Assembly: GCA_016191985.1 (NCBI GenBank)
Contig: JACPVB010000265.1
Coordinates: 1 to 15,564, forward strand
Direction of reading: 5' to 3'
Source of the DNA: Chloroflexota bacterium
Lineage (GTDB): Bacteria > Chloroflexota > Anaerolineae > Anaerolineales > Villigracilaceae
DNA length: 15,564 bases
Part shown: piece by piece, positions 1 to 6,964 of the stretch
How the letters are laid out: each line of letters starts with the position of its first letter
How positions within the stretch are numbered: position 1 is the first letter of the stretch
The notes under the pieces: model-generated
The model's input: the letters and a program-made list of their open reading frames with translations, nothing else
Told to the model about the DNA's origin: nothing
Database searches by the model: none
Made by a program: the position numbers and the translations under genes

Positions 1-1
1 C

Positions 2-778
2 TCGGATGTTTCAGCGCAGCTCGTCCGCAAGATGACGCCGCGAAAAATGGTTGACCTTGCGCAAAGCACAAATGCCTCAGTGGTGGTCTCTTCTTATAAC
101 GAACCGCTGATCACGAGTGAGTGGGCGCTTGAGATTTTCAAGGAAGCCAGGGCAAATGGCTTGATGTGTGCGTACGTGTCCAACGGAAATAACACGCCCG
201 AAGTAATGGAATATATCGCTCCGTACCTGGATGCGTACAAAGTCGACTTGAAGTGCATGAACGACAAAAGTTACCGTACATTGGGGGGTACGCTGCAACA
301 TACTTTGGATGGGATCAAACGCGCACGCGCGGCAGGCCTATGGGTGGAGGTGGTGACTCTGGTGATCCTCGGCTTCAACGATTCGAATGAAGAGCTGTGG
401 GATGCTGCCAAATTTCTTGCCGACCTTTCCATTGATATCCCCTGGCATGTGACGGCTTTCCATAAAGATTACAAGATGACCGAACCGGATAATACCGATG
501 CGAAGACCTTGATCCGCGCGGCGGAGATTGGGCGCGAGGCCGGGCTGAGGTATGTGTACGCGGGGAATTTACCGGGAAATGTCGGGGAGTATGAAGATAC
601 CCATTGTCCAGCGTGCAATTATCGGCTGGTGAAGAGGCGCGGGTATGTCGTTCGCGAGTACCATATTACGGGGGAGGGAACATGCCCAAACTGCGGGGAA
701 AAAATAGGCGGAGTGTGGCCCAAAAACCCTTCTGCAGTAGGGTTAAATGGGGTTGGACATCCGATCCCTATATGGTAG
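2..778 (+). CDS. amrS: AmmeMemoRadiSam-type radical SAM enzyme, 3' part (5' end outside window)
   Basis: The frame is open from base 2, before the first ATG at 32, so this is the C-terminal ~258 residues of a longer gene. The S-adenosylmethionine CxxxCxxC cluster motif must lie upstream and is not seen. What is visible fits the radical SAM barrel of AmrS-like proteins: SSYNEPLI (the YNEP strand), a YVSNGN strand, the DAYKVDLK strand, then VTLVILGFND and PWHVTAFHKDYKM. The C-terminus carries a zinc-ribbon-like pair, HCPAC and TCPNC, ending in the GGVW typical of this family. Family members are found with AmmeMemo (MEMO1/AMMECR1-like) proteins; the true substrate is not firmly known. The partner genes, if any, are upstream. 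A pyruvate formate-lyase activase is the main alternative, but those lack the C-terminal CxxC ribbon. Confidence 0.85.
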   Translation, partial: SDVSAQLVRKMTPRKMVDLAQSTNASVVVSSYNEPLITSEWALEIFKEARANGLMCAYVSNGNNTPEVMEYIAPYLDAYKVDLKCMNDKSYRTLGGTLQHTLDGIKRARAAGLWVEVVTLVILGFNDSNEELWDAAKFLADLSIDIPWHVTAFHKDYKMTEPDNTDAKTLIRAAEIGREAGLRYVYAGNLPGNVGEYEDTHCPACNYRLVKRRGYVVREYHITGEGTCPNCGEKIGGVWPKNPSAVGLNGVGHPIPIW

Positions 779-793
779 ATTACATTCTTGTTG

Positions 794-799
794 TATAAT
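794..799 (+). promoter_or_regulatory. Probable -10 box of the binding-protein/permease operon
   Basis: A perfect TATAAT lies 16 nt after the radical SAM stop codon and 85 nt before the binding-protein start. No convincing TTGACA-like -35 sits 16-18 nt upstream (TATGGT at best). The position suggests a separate promoter for the transporter with an ~80-nt leader. Confidence 0.5.
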
Positions 800-883
800 T
801 TACCATGTCAGGAGTCATGAGGAGAGAGATTAATCATCCCCTCTACACTCCATTAAACCATTTTCTCTTTAAGGAGGAGAAAC

Positions 884-2671
884 GTGAAACGAAACCTTTC
901 TGTTCTACTTTCGTTGCTTGTCTTGGCGAGCATTGTGCTTGCAGCTTGTGCCCCTGCCGCCACAGAAGCCCCTGCAACGGAAGCCCCTTCGGCAACGGAA
1001 GCCCCGGTGGCAACCGAAGCGCCTGCAGCTTGTCAACCTGCCGGCACTGAGCCGATTGCATTCCCTGATGGCGGCAAGACTGTCACTGGCGCCTGGGATC
1101 AGGAACCTGATAGCATCGTTCCGTATTTCACCCAGATGTCCTATGCGATCTGGATCACCCAGTTGACCTTGGCTGGCTTGGGCGAATGGGATGACCAGGG
1201 CAACTTCGTTCCCGAACTGGCTGTTGAGGTTCCCACCGCCGATAATGGCGGCGTTTCAGCCGATGGCCTGACCATCACCTGGAAATTGAAAGACTGCCTC
1301 TTCTGGTCCGATGGCGAGCCTCTTACCTCTGCGGACGTTGTGTTTACCTGGGAAGCTATTATGGATCCCGGTAACGCACCTACCTCCCGTACTGGTTATG
1401 ACAAGATCGCCAGCATCGAGACCCCTGACGACACCACGGTTGTCATTACATTCTCCGAACTTTATCCGCCCTGGCAAGTGCTCTTTACGCAGGGACCAAA
1501 CAATGCCGGCGCCATTCTTCCCAAGCACATGCTTGAAGGACAGACCGGCCTGGAGAGCAACGATTTCATTCACCAGCCCACTGTTGGTTCCGGCCCCTGG
1601 GTCATCACAGAATGGATTCCAGGCGACTACATGACCCTGCTCCCCAACCCGAACTTCCATGGTGGCCGCCCCGTTCTCGATCAGGTTCAGGTCCGCTTCG
1701 TTCCTGACCCTGCAACTGCTCAAGCTGCCCTGCAGACCGGCGACGTGGACTGGTTCCCGAACTTCAGTGAAGCTGAAATCTCCACCATCGGCGCGCTCGA
1801 ACCAGATGTACATCTGATTGTGGTCCCAGGCGCAGACTTCGAACACTATTTCTTCAACCTCGGTACCACCACCGGCGTTGATGGGCGCGGTGCTTCTGAT
1901 GTGGACGGCTTCTGCCCGTTCAAGGATGTCCGTGTTCGCAAAGCCCTTACCCTGGGCATCAACCGCGAGGCGATTGTGGAAACCCTGCTCGAGGGCAAGA
2001 CCACCGTTCCCTCCAGCCAATGGCCGAATTCCTCCTGGACCAATTCCAGCCTGACCCCAGATGCTTACGATCCTGATGCTGCGGGTGCTTTGCTCGATGA
2101 AGCTGGCTATGCACTCGGCTCTGATGGCATCCGCGCAGGCGATTGCAATGGCGAGAATGTGAAGCTTTCCTTCAACTTCGAAACCACTACTTCACAAATC
2201 CGCATCGACATTGCGACCATTGTCCAATCTGACCTTGCCAAGATTGGCGTTGAGTTCAAGCCGATCCACACTCCCGCTGGTACCTTCTTCGGAAGCTATG
2301 CAGATGGCGGCGTAATGCCGACTGGCAAGTACGATATGGCTGGCTATACCACTGGCTTCTATCCAGATCCCTACACCGACAACTACAAATGCGAAAGCGT
2401 ACCGAGTGCTGCCAATCCTTCCGGCACCAACTGGTATCTGAATTGCGACCCGGCGTTGTCTGACCTGATGGAAGAAGTGAATGCCTCCGCTGACCCGGCT
2501 GTCCGCAAGGAAAAACTGGACGAGGCTCAAAAGTACATCTTCGATAATTACTACGTTATCATGATGTATGCCCGCGCCAACGTCTATGGTCACACGGACC
2601 GCTTCGTGCCCGGCCCCTTCGGCTTCTTCAGCAACCTGAACTGGAACTCCGAAGTTTGGGATGTTAAATAG
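884..2671 (+). CDS. ABC transporter substrate-binding lipoprotein, peptide/nickel family 5
   Basis: 595 residues starting with GTG, chosen because AAGGAGGAGA (871-880) lies just upstream. A hydrophobic signal ends in the lipobox LAAC, with Cys22 as the lipidated residue. It is followed by a linker of TEAP repeats (about residues 25-48), as often seen in Chloroflexota lipoproteins. The mature part has the SBP_bac_5 signatures: ITWKLKDCLFWSDGEPLTSADVVFTWEAI (shortened: the W-SDGEPLTSADV segment), VGSGPWVITEW, the VRKALTLGINREAIVE helix, and a C-terminal lobe with YPDPYTDNY. The length fits the family (500-600). It should capture oligopeptides or another small solute outside the membrane and hand it to the two permeases that follow. 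The ligand cannot be read from the sequence. A hairpin directly downstream could make it more abundant than the permeases. Confidence 0.93.
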   Translation: MKRNLSVLLSLLVLASIVLAACAPAATEAPATEAPSATEAPVATEAPAACQPAGTEPIAFPDGGKTVTGAWDQEPDSIVPYFTQMSYAIWITQLTLAGLGEWDDQGNFVPELAVEVPTADNGGVSADGLTITWKLKDCLFWSDGEPLTSADVVFTWEAIMDPGNAPTSRTGYDKIASIETPDDTTVVITFSELYPPWQVLFTQGPNNAGAILPKHMLEGQTGLESNDFIHQPTVGSGPWVITEWIPGDYMTLLPNPNFHGGRPVLDQVQVRFVPDPATAQAALQTGDVDWFPNFSEAEISTIGALEPDVHLIVVPGADFEHYFFNLGTTTGVDGRGASDVDGFCPFKDVRVRKALTLGINREAIVETLLEGKTTVPSSQWPNSSWTNSSLTPDAYDPDAAGALLDEAGYALGSDGIRAGDCNGENVKLSFNFETTTSQIRIDIATIVQSDLAKIGVEFKPIHTPAGTFFGSYADGGVMPTGKYDMAGYTTGFYPDPYTDNYKCESVPSAANPSGTNWYLNCDPALSDLMEEVNASADPAVRKEKLDEAQKYIFDNYYVIMMYARANVYGHTDRFVPGPFGFFSNLNWNSEVWDVK

Positions 2672-2693
2672 TAAGTTTGTATAGCAGCTCGAA

Positions 2694-2721
2694 ACGAGGG
2701 GCAGAGTCTTCTGCCCCTCGT
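2694..2721 (+). terminator. Intercistronic hairpin after the binding-protein gene
   Basis: A perfect 12-bp stem, ACGAGGGGCAGA / TCTGCCCCTCGT, closes a 4-nt GTCT loop. The downstream tract (CTATTATAAAAAC) is not a clean U-run, so it may act as a partial terminator or an mRNA-stabilising hairpin instead of a full stop. This arrangement is common between binding-protein and permease genes, where the binding protein is needed in excess. Confidence 0.7.
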
Positions 2722-2744
2722 CTATTATAAAAACACTGTGTGTT

Positions 2745-2797
2745 ACGCAAAATTGCGTGACTGAGTGCGCATCAGGATTGCAGGCTGATGCCGGAGG
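2745..2797 (+). promoter_or_regulatory. Small palindrome and RBS-adjacent hairpin in the permease leader
   Basis: ACGCAA-AA-TTGCGT (2745-2758) is a perfect small palindrome. Eleven bases on, GCATCAG (2769-2775) and CTGATGC (2785-2791) form a 7-bp stem with a 9-nt loop that ends just before the GGAGG ribosome binding site (2793-2797) of the first permease. The hairpin could tune translation. There is no recognised riboswitch fold. Confidence 0.35.
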
Positions 2798-2803
2798 TTC
2801 CCC

Positions 2804-3763
2804 ATGTGGTCATACCTTGCCCGAAGAGCAATTCAAGCTATTTTTACACTTTTGATTATCACTGTTTTGTGCTTTATCCTGACGCGCCTTTCAGCGGACC
2901 CGATGGCACAATATGCAACCAGTCAACGTATGTCTGCTGAGGATCGCGAGGCGTTGCGCGAACGCCTCGGGTTGAATGACCCCCTGCCGGTTCAATATCT
3001 CAAATGGCTCGGCCTTGCGCTCCAAGGGGAACTTGGAAATTCCTTCTTTTCAAAACAACCTGTCTCATTGATGATTTCCCAACGCCTTCCGAATACGCTT
3101 ATCCTCATGGTAACCGCGGAAATCATTACTGTTTCTCTTGCTCTTGTCCTGGGCATTCTCTCGGCGGTTAAACAATACTCAACCGTGGATAATATTATTA
3201 CCGCATTGTCGTTCATCGGTTTTTCAATGCCCATCTTCTTTATTGCCCTGGGGTTAATGTTGATCTTTTCAGTTCAATTTAAGGAATGGGGGCTGCCTTA
3301 CCTGCCAACCGGCGCGGACATATGGGATAAAAAGGATCCGGTGGAACTTTTAAAACATCTGATCCTGCCTGTTTCCGCCCTGGTTATCATTCTTACCGCC
3401 GGTTACGCACGCTATATACGGACCAGTATGCTCGAAGTGCTGGGTTTGGATTATGTCCGCACTGCCCGTGCGAAGGGTTTGACCAGCCGGGCGGTCTTAT
3501 TCAAACATGCCCTGCGCAACGCGGCATTGCCCCTTGTCACTATTATCGGATTGGATATTCCTTTTTTGATTGGAGGCGCGCTCGTTACTGAACAGGTGTA
3601 TGCCTGGCCGGGCATGGGTCGCCTCTTTTGGGAATATGCACAACGCGGTGATTTCCCGGTGGTCCTTGGTATTTTGCTCATCATTTCCACCGCGGTTGTG
3701 ATTTTCACGATCATAACGGATGTCGTCTACACGTTTGTGGATCCCCGCATTCGGCTTGGTTAA
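2804..3763 (+). CDS. ABC transporter permease, DppB/OppB type
   Basis: 319 residues; ATG preceded by CGGAGG 6-7 nt upstream. The N-terminus (YLARRAIQAIFTLLIITVLCF) is the first membrane helix of the DppB family, followed by the typical extracytoplasmic stretch RLGLNDPLPVQYLKWL. The BPD_transp_1 core follows with about five more helices. The ATPase-docking EAA loop reads GLDYVRTARAKGLTSRAVLFKHALRNA. The protein ends with VYTFVDPRIRLG, the standard DppB C-terminus. It pairs with the next gene to form the transmembrane channel of a family-5 importer. No ATPase subunit genes occur in this window. Confidence 0.95.
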   Translation: MWSYLARRAIQAIFTLLIITVLCFILTRLSADPMAQYATSQRMSAEDREALRERLGLNDPLPVQYLKWLGLALQGELGNSFFSKQPVSLMISQRLPNTLILMVTAEIITVSLALVLGILSAVKQYSTVDNIITALSFIGFSMPIFFIALGLMLIFSVQFKEWGLPYLPTGADIWDKKDPVELLKHLILPVSALVIILTAGYARYIRTSMLEVLGLDYVRTARAKGLTSRAVLFKHALRNAALPLVTIIGLDIPFLIGGALVTEQVYAWPGMGRLFWEYAQRGDFPVVLGILLIISTAVVIFTIITDVVYTFVDPRIRLG

Positions 3764-3788
3764 TAATTTTTGTGGAGTAAAATTTATT

Positions 3789-4748
3789 ATGGCCTCACAA
3801 ACAGCTACCGCAACTGATGTTCCAGTTCTCGAACGGGAGACAACGAGTGTTCCTCTAACTCCCCGTGAATTGATCTGGAGGCGATTCCGAAAGCATCGTA
3901 TGGCGTTGCTTGGTATGATCGGATTTGTCTTATTGATGGTCTTTATAGTGATCGGTTCCATTTTGGTCTCCGAGGAGAAAGCAAACGTGGTTGACCCGGT
4001 GGGACGCCTCAGCCCGCCATCCGAAGCTCATTGGATGGGCACAGACAGCACAGGGCGTGATTTGTTTGCGCGCATCATTCATGGCGGACAGATTTCCCTG
4101 CTTGTTGGGATAATGGCTGTGATCCTTTCTGTAACCGCCGGGACAGTCATTGGCGGTGTTGCCGCTTATTACGGCGGATGGGTGGATGCGGTCCTGATGC
4201 GCTTCACCGAGGCAATGCTTTCCATTCCATCCCTGTTTTTGTTGATCGTGCTGGGTAAATTCTTTGGGAAGGATGTGCAAACGATTGAGATGTTCGGACG
4301 AACATTCAGCGGCAGCGTTGCCATCGTTATCCTGGTGATCGGGCTTACATCGTGGATGGTCCTCGCGCGAATTGTTCGCGCCAATGTACTTTCCTTGAAG
4401 GAAATGGATTACATCTCCGCGTCAAAGGCGTTGGGTGCAAACAATACTCAGATATTTTTCCGACATCTCATTCCAAATACCATGGGTGCGATCATCGTCG
4501 CCTCGACGCTTGGTTTGGCGGGGGCGATTCTTTCGGAAGCCTACGTTTCATTCCTCGGCTTGGGCGTGCAACCCCCCACCGCTTCATGGGGCAATATGTT
4601 GACCCAGGCTCAGCAATTCATCCAGCGTGGCTCATGGTGGATGTGGGTTTTCCCCAGCCTGTTCATAGTATTTACGATCCTGTGTATCAACCTGATCGGT
4701 GACGGCTTGCGCGATGCCTTCGACCCGCGCAGTTCCCGCCATTTGTAA
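3789..4748 (+). CDS. ABC transporter permease, DppC/OppC type
   Basis: 319 residues from the ATG at 3789. An in-frame ATG exists at 3720 but lies inside the preceding permease gene and would add 23 untypical residues; GGAG at 3773-3776 and the MASQTATATD start support 3789. The features are those of DppC: N-terminal RELIWRRFRKHRMALLGMIGF helix, then APSEAHWMGTDSTGRDLFARIIHG-like segment (PSEAHWMGTDSTGRD), and an EAA loop at KEMDYISASKALGANNTQIFFRHLIPN. It ends with GDGLRDAFDPRS. It is the second channel subunit of the importer. The chain ends at a bidirectional terminator, so DppD/DppF-type ATPases must be encoded elsewhere or shared. Confidence 0.95.
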   Translation: MASQTATATDVPVLERETTSVPLTPRELIWRRFRKHRMALLGMIGFVLLMVFIVIGSILVSEEKANVVDPVGRLSPPSEAHWMGTDSTGRDLFARIIHGGQISLLVGIMAVILSVTAGTVIGGVAAYYGGWVDAVLMRFTEAMLSIPSLFLLIVLGKFFGKDVQTIEMFGRTFSGSVAIVILVIGLTSWMVLARIVRANVLSLKEMDYISASKALGANNTQIFFRHLIPNTMGAIIVASTLGLAGAILSEAYVSFLGLGVQPPTASWGNMLTQAQQFIQRGSWWMWVFPSLFIVFTILCINLIGDGLRDAFDPRSSRHL

Positions 4749-4768
4749 TTCCCCGAATTTTTATAAAC

Positions 4769-4799
4769 AACGCCCGTCCATTTCAAATGAACGGGCGTT
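4769..4799. terminator. Bidirectional terminator between permease and rhomboid genes
   Basis: AACGCCCGT (4769-4777) and ACGGGCGTT (4791-4799) form a 9-bp stem between two convergent genes. The inner CATTT/AAATG can extend the pairing partly. A T-run follows on the plus side and A-rich sequence precedes it, so it can serve both strands. Confidence 0.75.
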
Positions 4800-4801
4800 T
4801 G

Positions 4802-5581
4802 TTATTTATAAAACAAACCCCATACCGCCAGTGAACTGAAGATCAACACAACCACCCCAAGCCCGGTAATCACCTCGCGTATTTCGCGCTGGTCCGCCAG
4901 TTTCATTTCGGGCGGGATGCCAGTCACTGCCCAGTAGACACCGCCAAACCAGGTGAAGATCATGCCGCCCAGCAGGCCGCCGACATGTCCCCAGTTATCG
5001 ATGCCGGGAGATAAGCCAATGAACAGGTTGATGGCGATGATGAAAACCGCGTTGCCAATTGCCTGTTTTGCCTGCGCGCCGAACAGTTCACGGTTTTGGT
5101 AAAAGAAGATTACTTCCGCGCCGATCAGCCCGAACACCGCAGTGGATGCGCCGACCGAGTACCCGTTCTCCCCGGTGAAGAGGAAGGAAAACACATTCCC
5201 TGCGAACCCGCTCAGGAAATAAAGCAATGCAAACCTGCCATGCCCAAACTGCCGCTCCATAAACGTGCCAATCGATAGCAGCGCATACATATTAAAAAAA
5301 ATGTGCGGGACGGAACCATGCAGGAAGACAGGCGTGATGAACCGCCACAATTCCCCCGCGCGGATGGCGGAGTTAAAACGCGCAAAAAAATATTCAAGCC
5401 AGTCTATTTCGTAAATGGCGTATCCGAAGAGCAGCACGCTTAACTTCTGCAAAAGATAAACAGCCACCGTGACACCGATGATGGAATACGTCACTGTGGG
5501 CGCGAGGAATGGCAGGGCGACGCGAACAGTTTGGGTTGGAGAATCAGGCTCCAGCGGGGAAAGAGGCGCAGGCTCGGTCAT
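4802..5581 (-). CDS. Rhomboid family intramembrane serine protease
   Basis: 259 residues. The catalytic dyad is visible: Ser146 in GASTAVFG (GxSx motif) and His199 in NWGHVGGLLGG. The conserved HxxxN (His93, Asn97 in VPHIFFNMYALLS) and LWRFITPVFLHGS loop are present as well. About six or seven membrane helices follow a short proline-rich cytoplasmic N-terminus. Rhomboids cut membrane-protein substrates within or next to the bilayer; the substrate here is unknown. The ATG overlaps the guanylate kinase stop by 4 nt (ATGA), so the two genes are co-transcribed and probably translationally coupled. Confidence 0.93.
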   Translation of the reverse strand: MTEPAPLSPLEPDSPTQTVRVALPFLAPTVTYSIIGVTVAVYLLQKLSVLLFGYAIYEIDWLEYFFARFNSAIRAGELWRFITPVFLHGSVPHIFFNMYALLSIGTFMERQFGHGRFALLYFLSGFAGNVFSFLFTGENGYSVGASTAVFGLIGAEVIFFYQNRELFGAQAKQAIGNAVFIIAINLFIGLSPGIDNWGHVGGLLGGMIFTWFGGVYWAVTGIPPEMKLADQREIREVITGLGVVVLIFSSLAVWGLFYK

Positions 5582-6195
5582 AAAGTCACCTTGCGATGAT
5601 GCACATGTAAATGTTCCGCGGAAATGATGGCACGCACCTTTTCCACGGTATCATCCAAATGAAAATCCTGGTTGACGATCACATAGTCAAAAGCATCCAG
5701 GCGTTGAAATTCCTTGCGGGCTGTGGCAATGCGCAGGGATAACGAATCGGCGGTCTCGGTCTTGCGTTCGCGCAGACGGCGTTCCAATTCTCCTTCACTT
5801 TCGCAGGTGATGAAGATCAGCAGCGCCTCGGGCGCAAGTTTGCGGACCGTTTCCGCGCCCTGCACATCGAGCCGCATAACCACATCCTTGCCGCTTGCCA
5901 GCGCCTCGCGCACCTGCGCCTTTGGGATGCCCTTGTAATCGCCGTACACAATCGCATATTCGATCAATTCATTTTGCTCGATCATGCGCGCAAACTCATC
6001 CTTTGAAACGAACCAATAATCCCTGCCGTGTATTTCGTTCTCGCGTTTTTCGCGCGTGGTGGCCGTGACAACAAAATGGAAGGGAAAGCCGCGCTCGATC
6101 ATGCGCTGCACGATGGAATCCTTGCCAACGCCGGACGGGCCAGAAATGACGATGAGCAGTGGGTCTGGTTTTCTAAGTTCGAATGTATTGGACAT
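5578..6195 (-). CDS. gmk: Guanylate kinase
   Basis: 205 residues, the usual length. It phosphorylates GMP to GDP with ATP in the cytoplasm. The P-loop is SGPSGVGKDS (residues 18-27), with Asp26 where most P-loops have Ser/Thr and Ser27 next to it. The GMP-binding segment TATTREKRENEIHGRDYWFV and the IEYAIVYGDYKGIPK loop are intact, as is VMRLDVQGAETVRK and the LRERKTE lid. No Shine-Dalgarno precedes the ATG, but TAAAAT stands 7 nt upstream, so the mRNA is probably leaderless. Confidence 0.96.
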   Translation of the reverse strand: MSNTFELRKPDPLLIVISGPSGVGKDSIVQRMIERGFPFHFVVTATTREKRENEIHGRDYWFVSKDEFARMIEQNELIEYAIVYGDYKGIPKAQVREALASGKDVVMRLDVQGAETVRKLAPEALLIFITCESEGELERRLRERKTETADSLSLRIATARKEFQRLDAFDYVIVNQDFHLDDTVEKVRAIISAEHLHVHHRKVTL

Positions 6196-6201
6196 TGATG
6201 T

Positions 6202-6210
6202 ATTTTACCA
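6202..6210 (-). promoter_or_regulatory. Extended -10 box of gmk
   Basis: On the minus strand this reads TGGTAAAAT, a TGn-extended -10. It ends 6 nt before the gmk ATG, so the transcript would begin at or next to the start codon. No good -35 is seen at the expected distance. Confidence 0.55.
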
Positions 6211-6252
6211 AAGAGACTCGGCGCTTCATTCCCCGCCCGGGCCTGATTCGGT

Positions 6253-6258
6253 TAAAAT
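6253..6258 (+). promoter_or_regulatory. -10 box of the zinc-ribbon gene
   Basis: TAAAAT lies 6 nt before the ATG at 6265, and no Shine-Dalgarno is present apart from a weak AGG only 3 nt from the start. This mirrors the divergent gmk start and suggests a leaderless transcript. Confidence 0.45.
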
Positions 6259-6264
6259 AGGCCC

Positions 6265-6645
6265 ATGCCAACCTATGACTTTGTCTGCACGGCTTGCGAA
6301 AAACGCTTTGACGTATTCATGACCTTCAGCGAATACGGGAAGAAGCCCGTGAATTGCACGCACTGTGGCAGCGACAAAGTCCGCCGCCGAATGACAAAAG
6401 TCCGCATTGCGAAATCTGAAGAGAGCCGGCTTGAATCCATGGCAAATGGTTTTCCCGGCCTGGATGGCCTTGAGGATGATCCCAAATCCCTCGGACGGGT
6501 AATGCGTAAACTTGGCAGCGAAACGGGCGAAAACCTGCCTCCTGAATTTGACGAAGTGGTAGATCGATTGGAAGCAGGCCAAAGCCCCGAAGAAATTGAA
6601 TCAGCCCTGCCCGACCTGGATGCAGGCGGTTCAACCGACGATTAA
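6265..6645 (+). CDS. FmdB-family zinc-ribbon protein
   Basis: 126 residues. The N-terminal ~45 residues are the FmdB putative regulatory domain: MPTYDFVCTACEKRFDVFM, then CTHCGSDKVRRR, giving CxxC...CxxC for one zinc ion. The remainder is acidic and helical (for example PPEFDEVVDRLEAGQSPEEI) and matches the tail of many bacterial small zinc-ribbon proteins. The family name comes from a gene in a formamidase operon; the actual function is not established. It stands divergent from gmk and is followed by a long non-coding region, so it is probably monocistronic. Confidence 0.85.
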   Translation: MPTYDFVCTACEKRFDVFMTFSEYGKKPVNCTHCGSDKVRRRMTKVRIAKSEESRLESMANGFPGLDGLEDDPKSLGRVMRKLGSETGENLPPEFDEVVDRLEAGQSPEEIESALPDLDAGGSTDD

Positions 6646-6789
6646 CCCATTCTAAGCCCCCATCAGCACGGAATCACAAATAATATAATACCTGCATAAT
6701 CTATTCTTTTGAACGATAATTCAGGTATATATTTATCCTTATATTCGTATATAGGGTCTTAAAATCTAATAGTTTTTACCTAAATTATC

Positions 6790-6803
6790 GTGACGTTTGT
6801 CAC
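6790..6803. promoter_or_regulatory. CRP/FNR-type palindrome upstream of the decahaem gene
   Basis: GTGAC-GTTT-GTCAC is a perfect inverted repeat. Its core GTGA-N6-TCAC equals the classic CRP half-site spacing. The centre is about 64 bp upstream of the transcription start predicted from the -10 at 6849, a distance typical of class I activation. Which CRP/FNR family protein binds, if any, cannot be told. Confidence 0.45.
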
Positions 6804-6825
6804 TTCGCATGTAGTGCAAATTAAC

Positions 6826-6854
6826 TTGTTTTTAATCTTGCAAATGCTTAGAAT
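6826..6854 (+). promoter_or_regulatory. Sigma-70-type promoter of the decahaem cytochrome gene
   Basis: TTGTTT (6826-6831) and TAGAAT (6849-6854) are separated by exactly 17 nt. The start would fall near 6861, leaving a leader of about 100 nt. Confidence 0.55.
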
Positions 6855-6964
6855 TTTGAGGTAAACGCCTATAAAAGCAAAACCCTAAAATCCTCTGAAA
6901 AGGAGGTTTCAAAATCAAATAAATACCAGTTTTTTTCCACTTTAATAAAAAGGAGAATGCTACA

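Larger units (their letters stand above)
6646..6964. other. 319-nt AT-rich intergenic regulatory region
   Basis: No credible gene is seen in either strand. The first ~35 nt show no clear terminator for the zinc-ribbon gene. From 6680 on the sequence is AT-rich and holds a CRP-like palindrome (6790-6803), a -35/-10 pair (6826-6854) and a ~100-nt leader. In the leader, CCTC (6892-6895) and GAGG (6903-6906) with flanking AAA/TTT can pair around TGAAAAG. That hairpin contains an extra AAAAGGAGG that no start codon uses. The real ribosome binding site is AAAAGGAG just before the ATG at 6965. Confidence 0.7.

Noticed and set aside
805..1050. Small plus-strand frame starting 6 nt after the TATAAT box, which could be a leaderless gene
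   Set aside because: It overlaps the well-supported binding-protein gene in another frame, and its Cys/Arg/Ser-rich translation is what the TEAP-coding repeats give when read out of frame.
3720..3788. Upstream start for the second permease
   Set aside because: It lies inside the first permease gene, has no ribosome binding site, and adds residues that are not typical of the family.
6855..6950. Possible cyclic-dinucleotide (GEMM) riboswitch in the decahaem leader, suggested by AAGCAAAACC and a following hairpin
   Set aside because: The conserved second part of the GEMM core (GG-ACGCAAAG-like) and the tetraloop receptor stem are not found.
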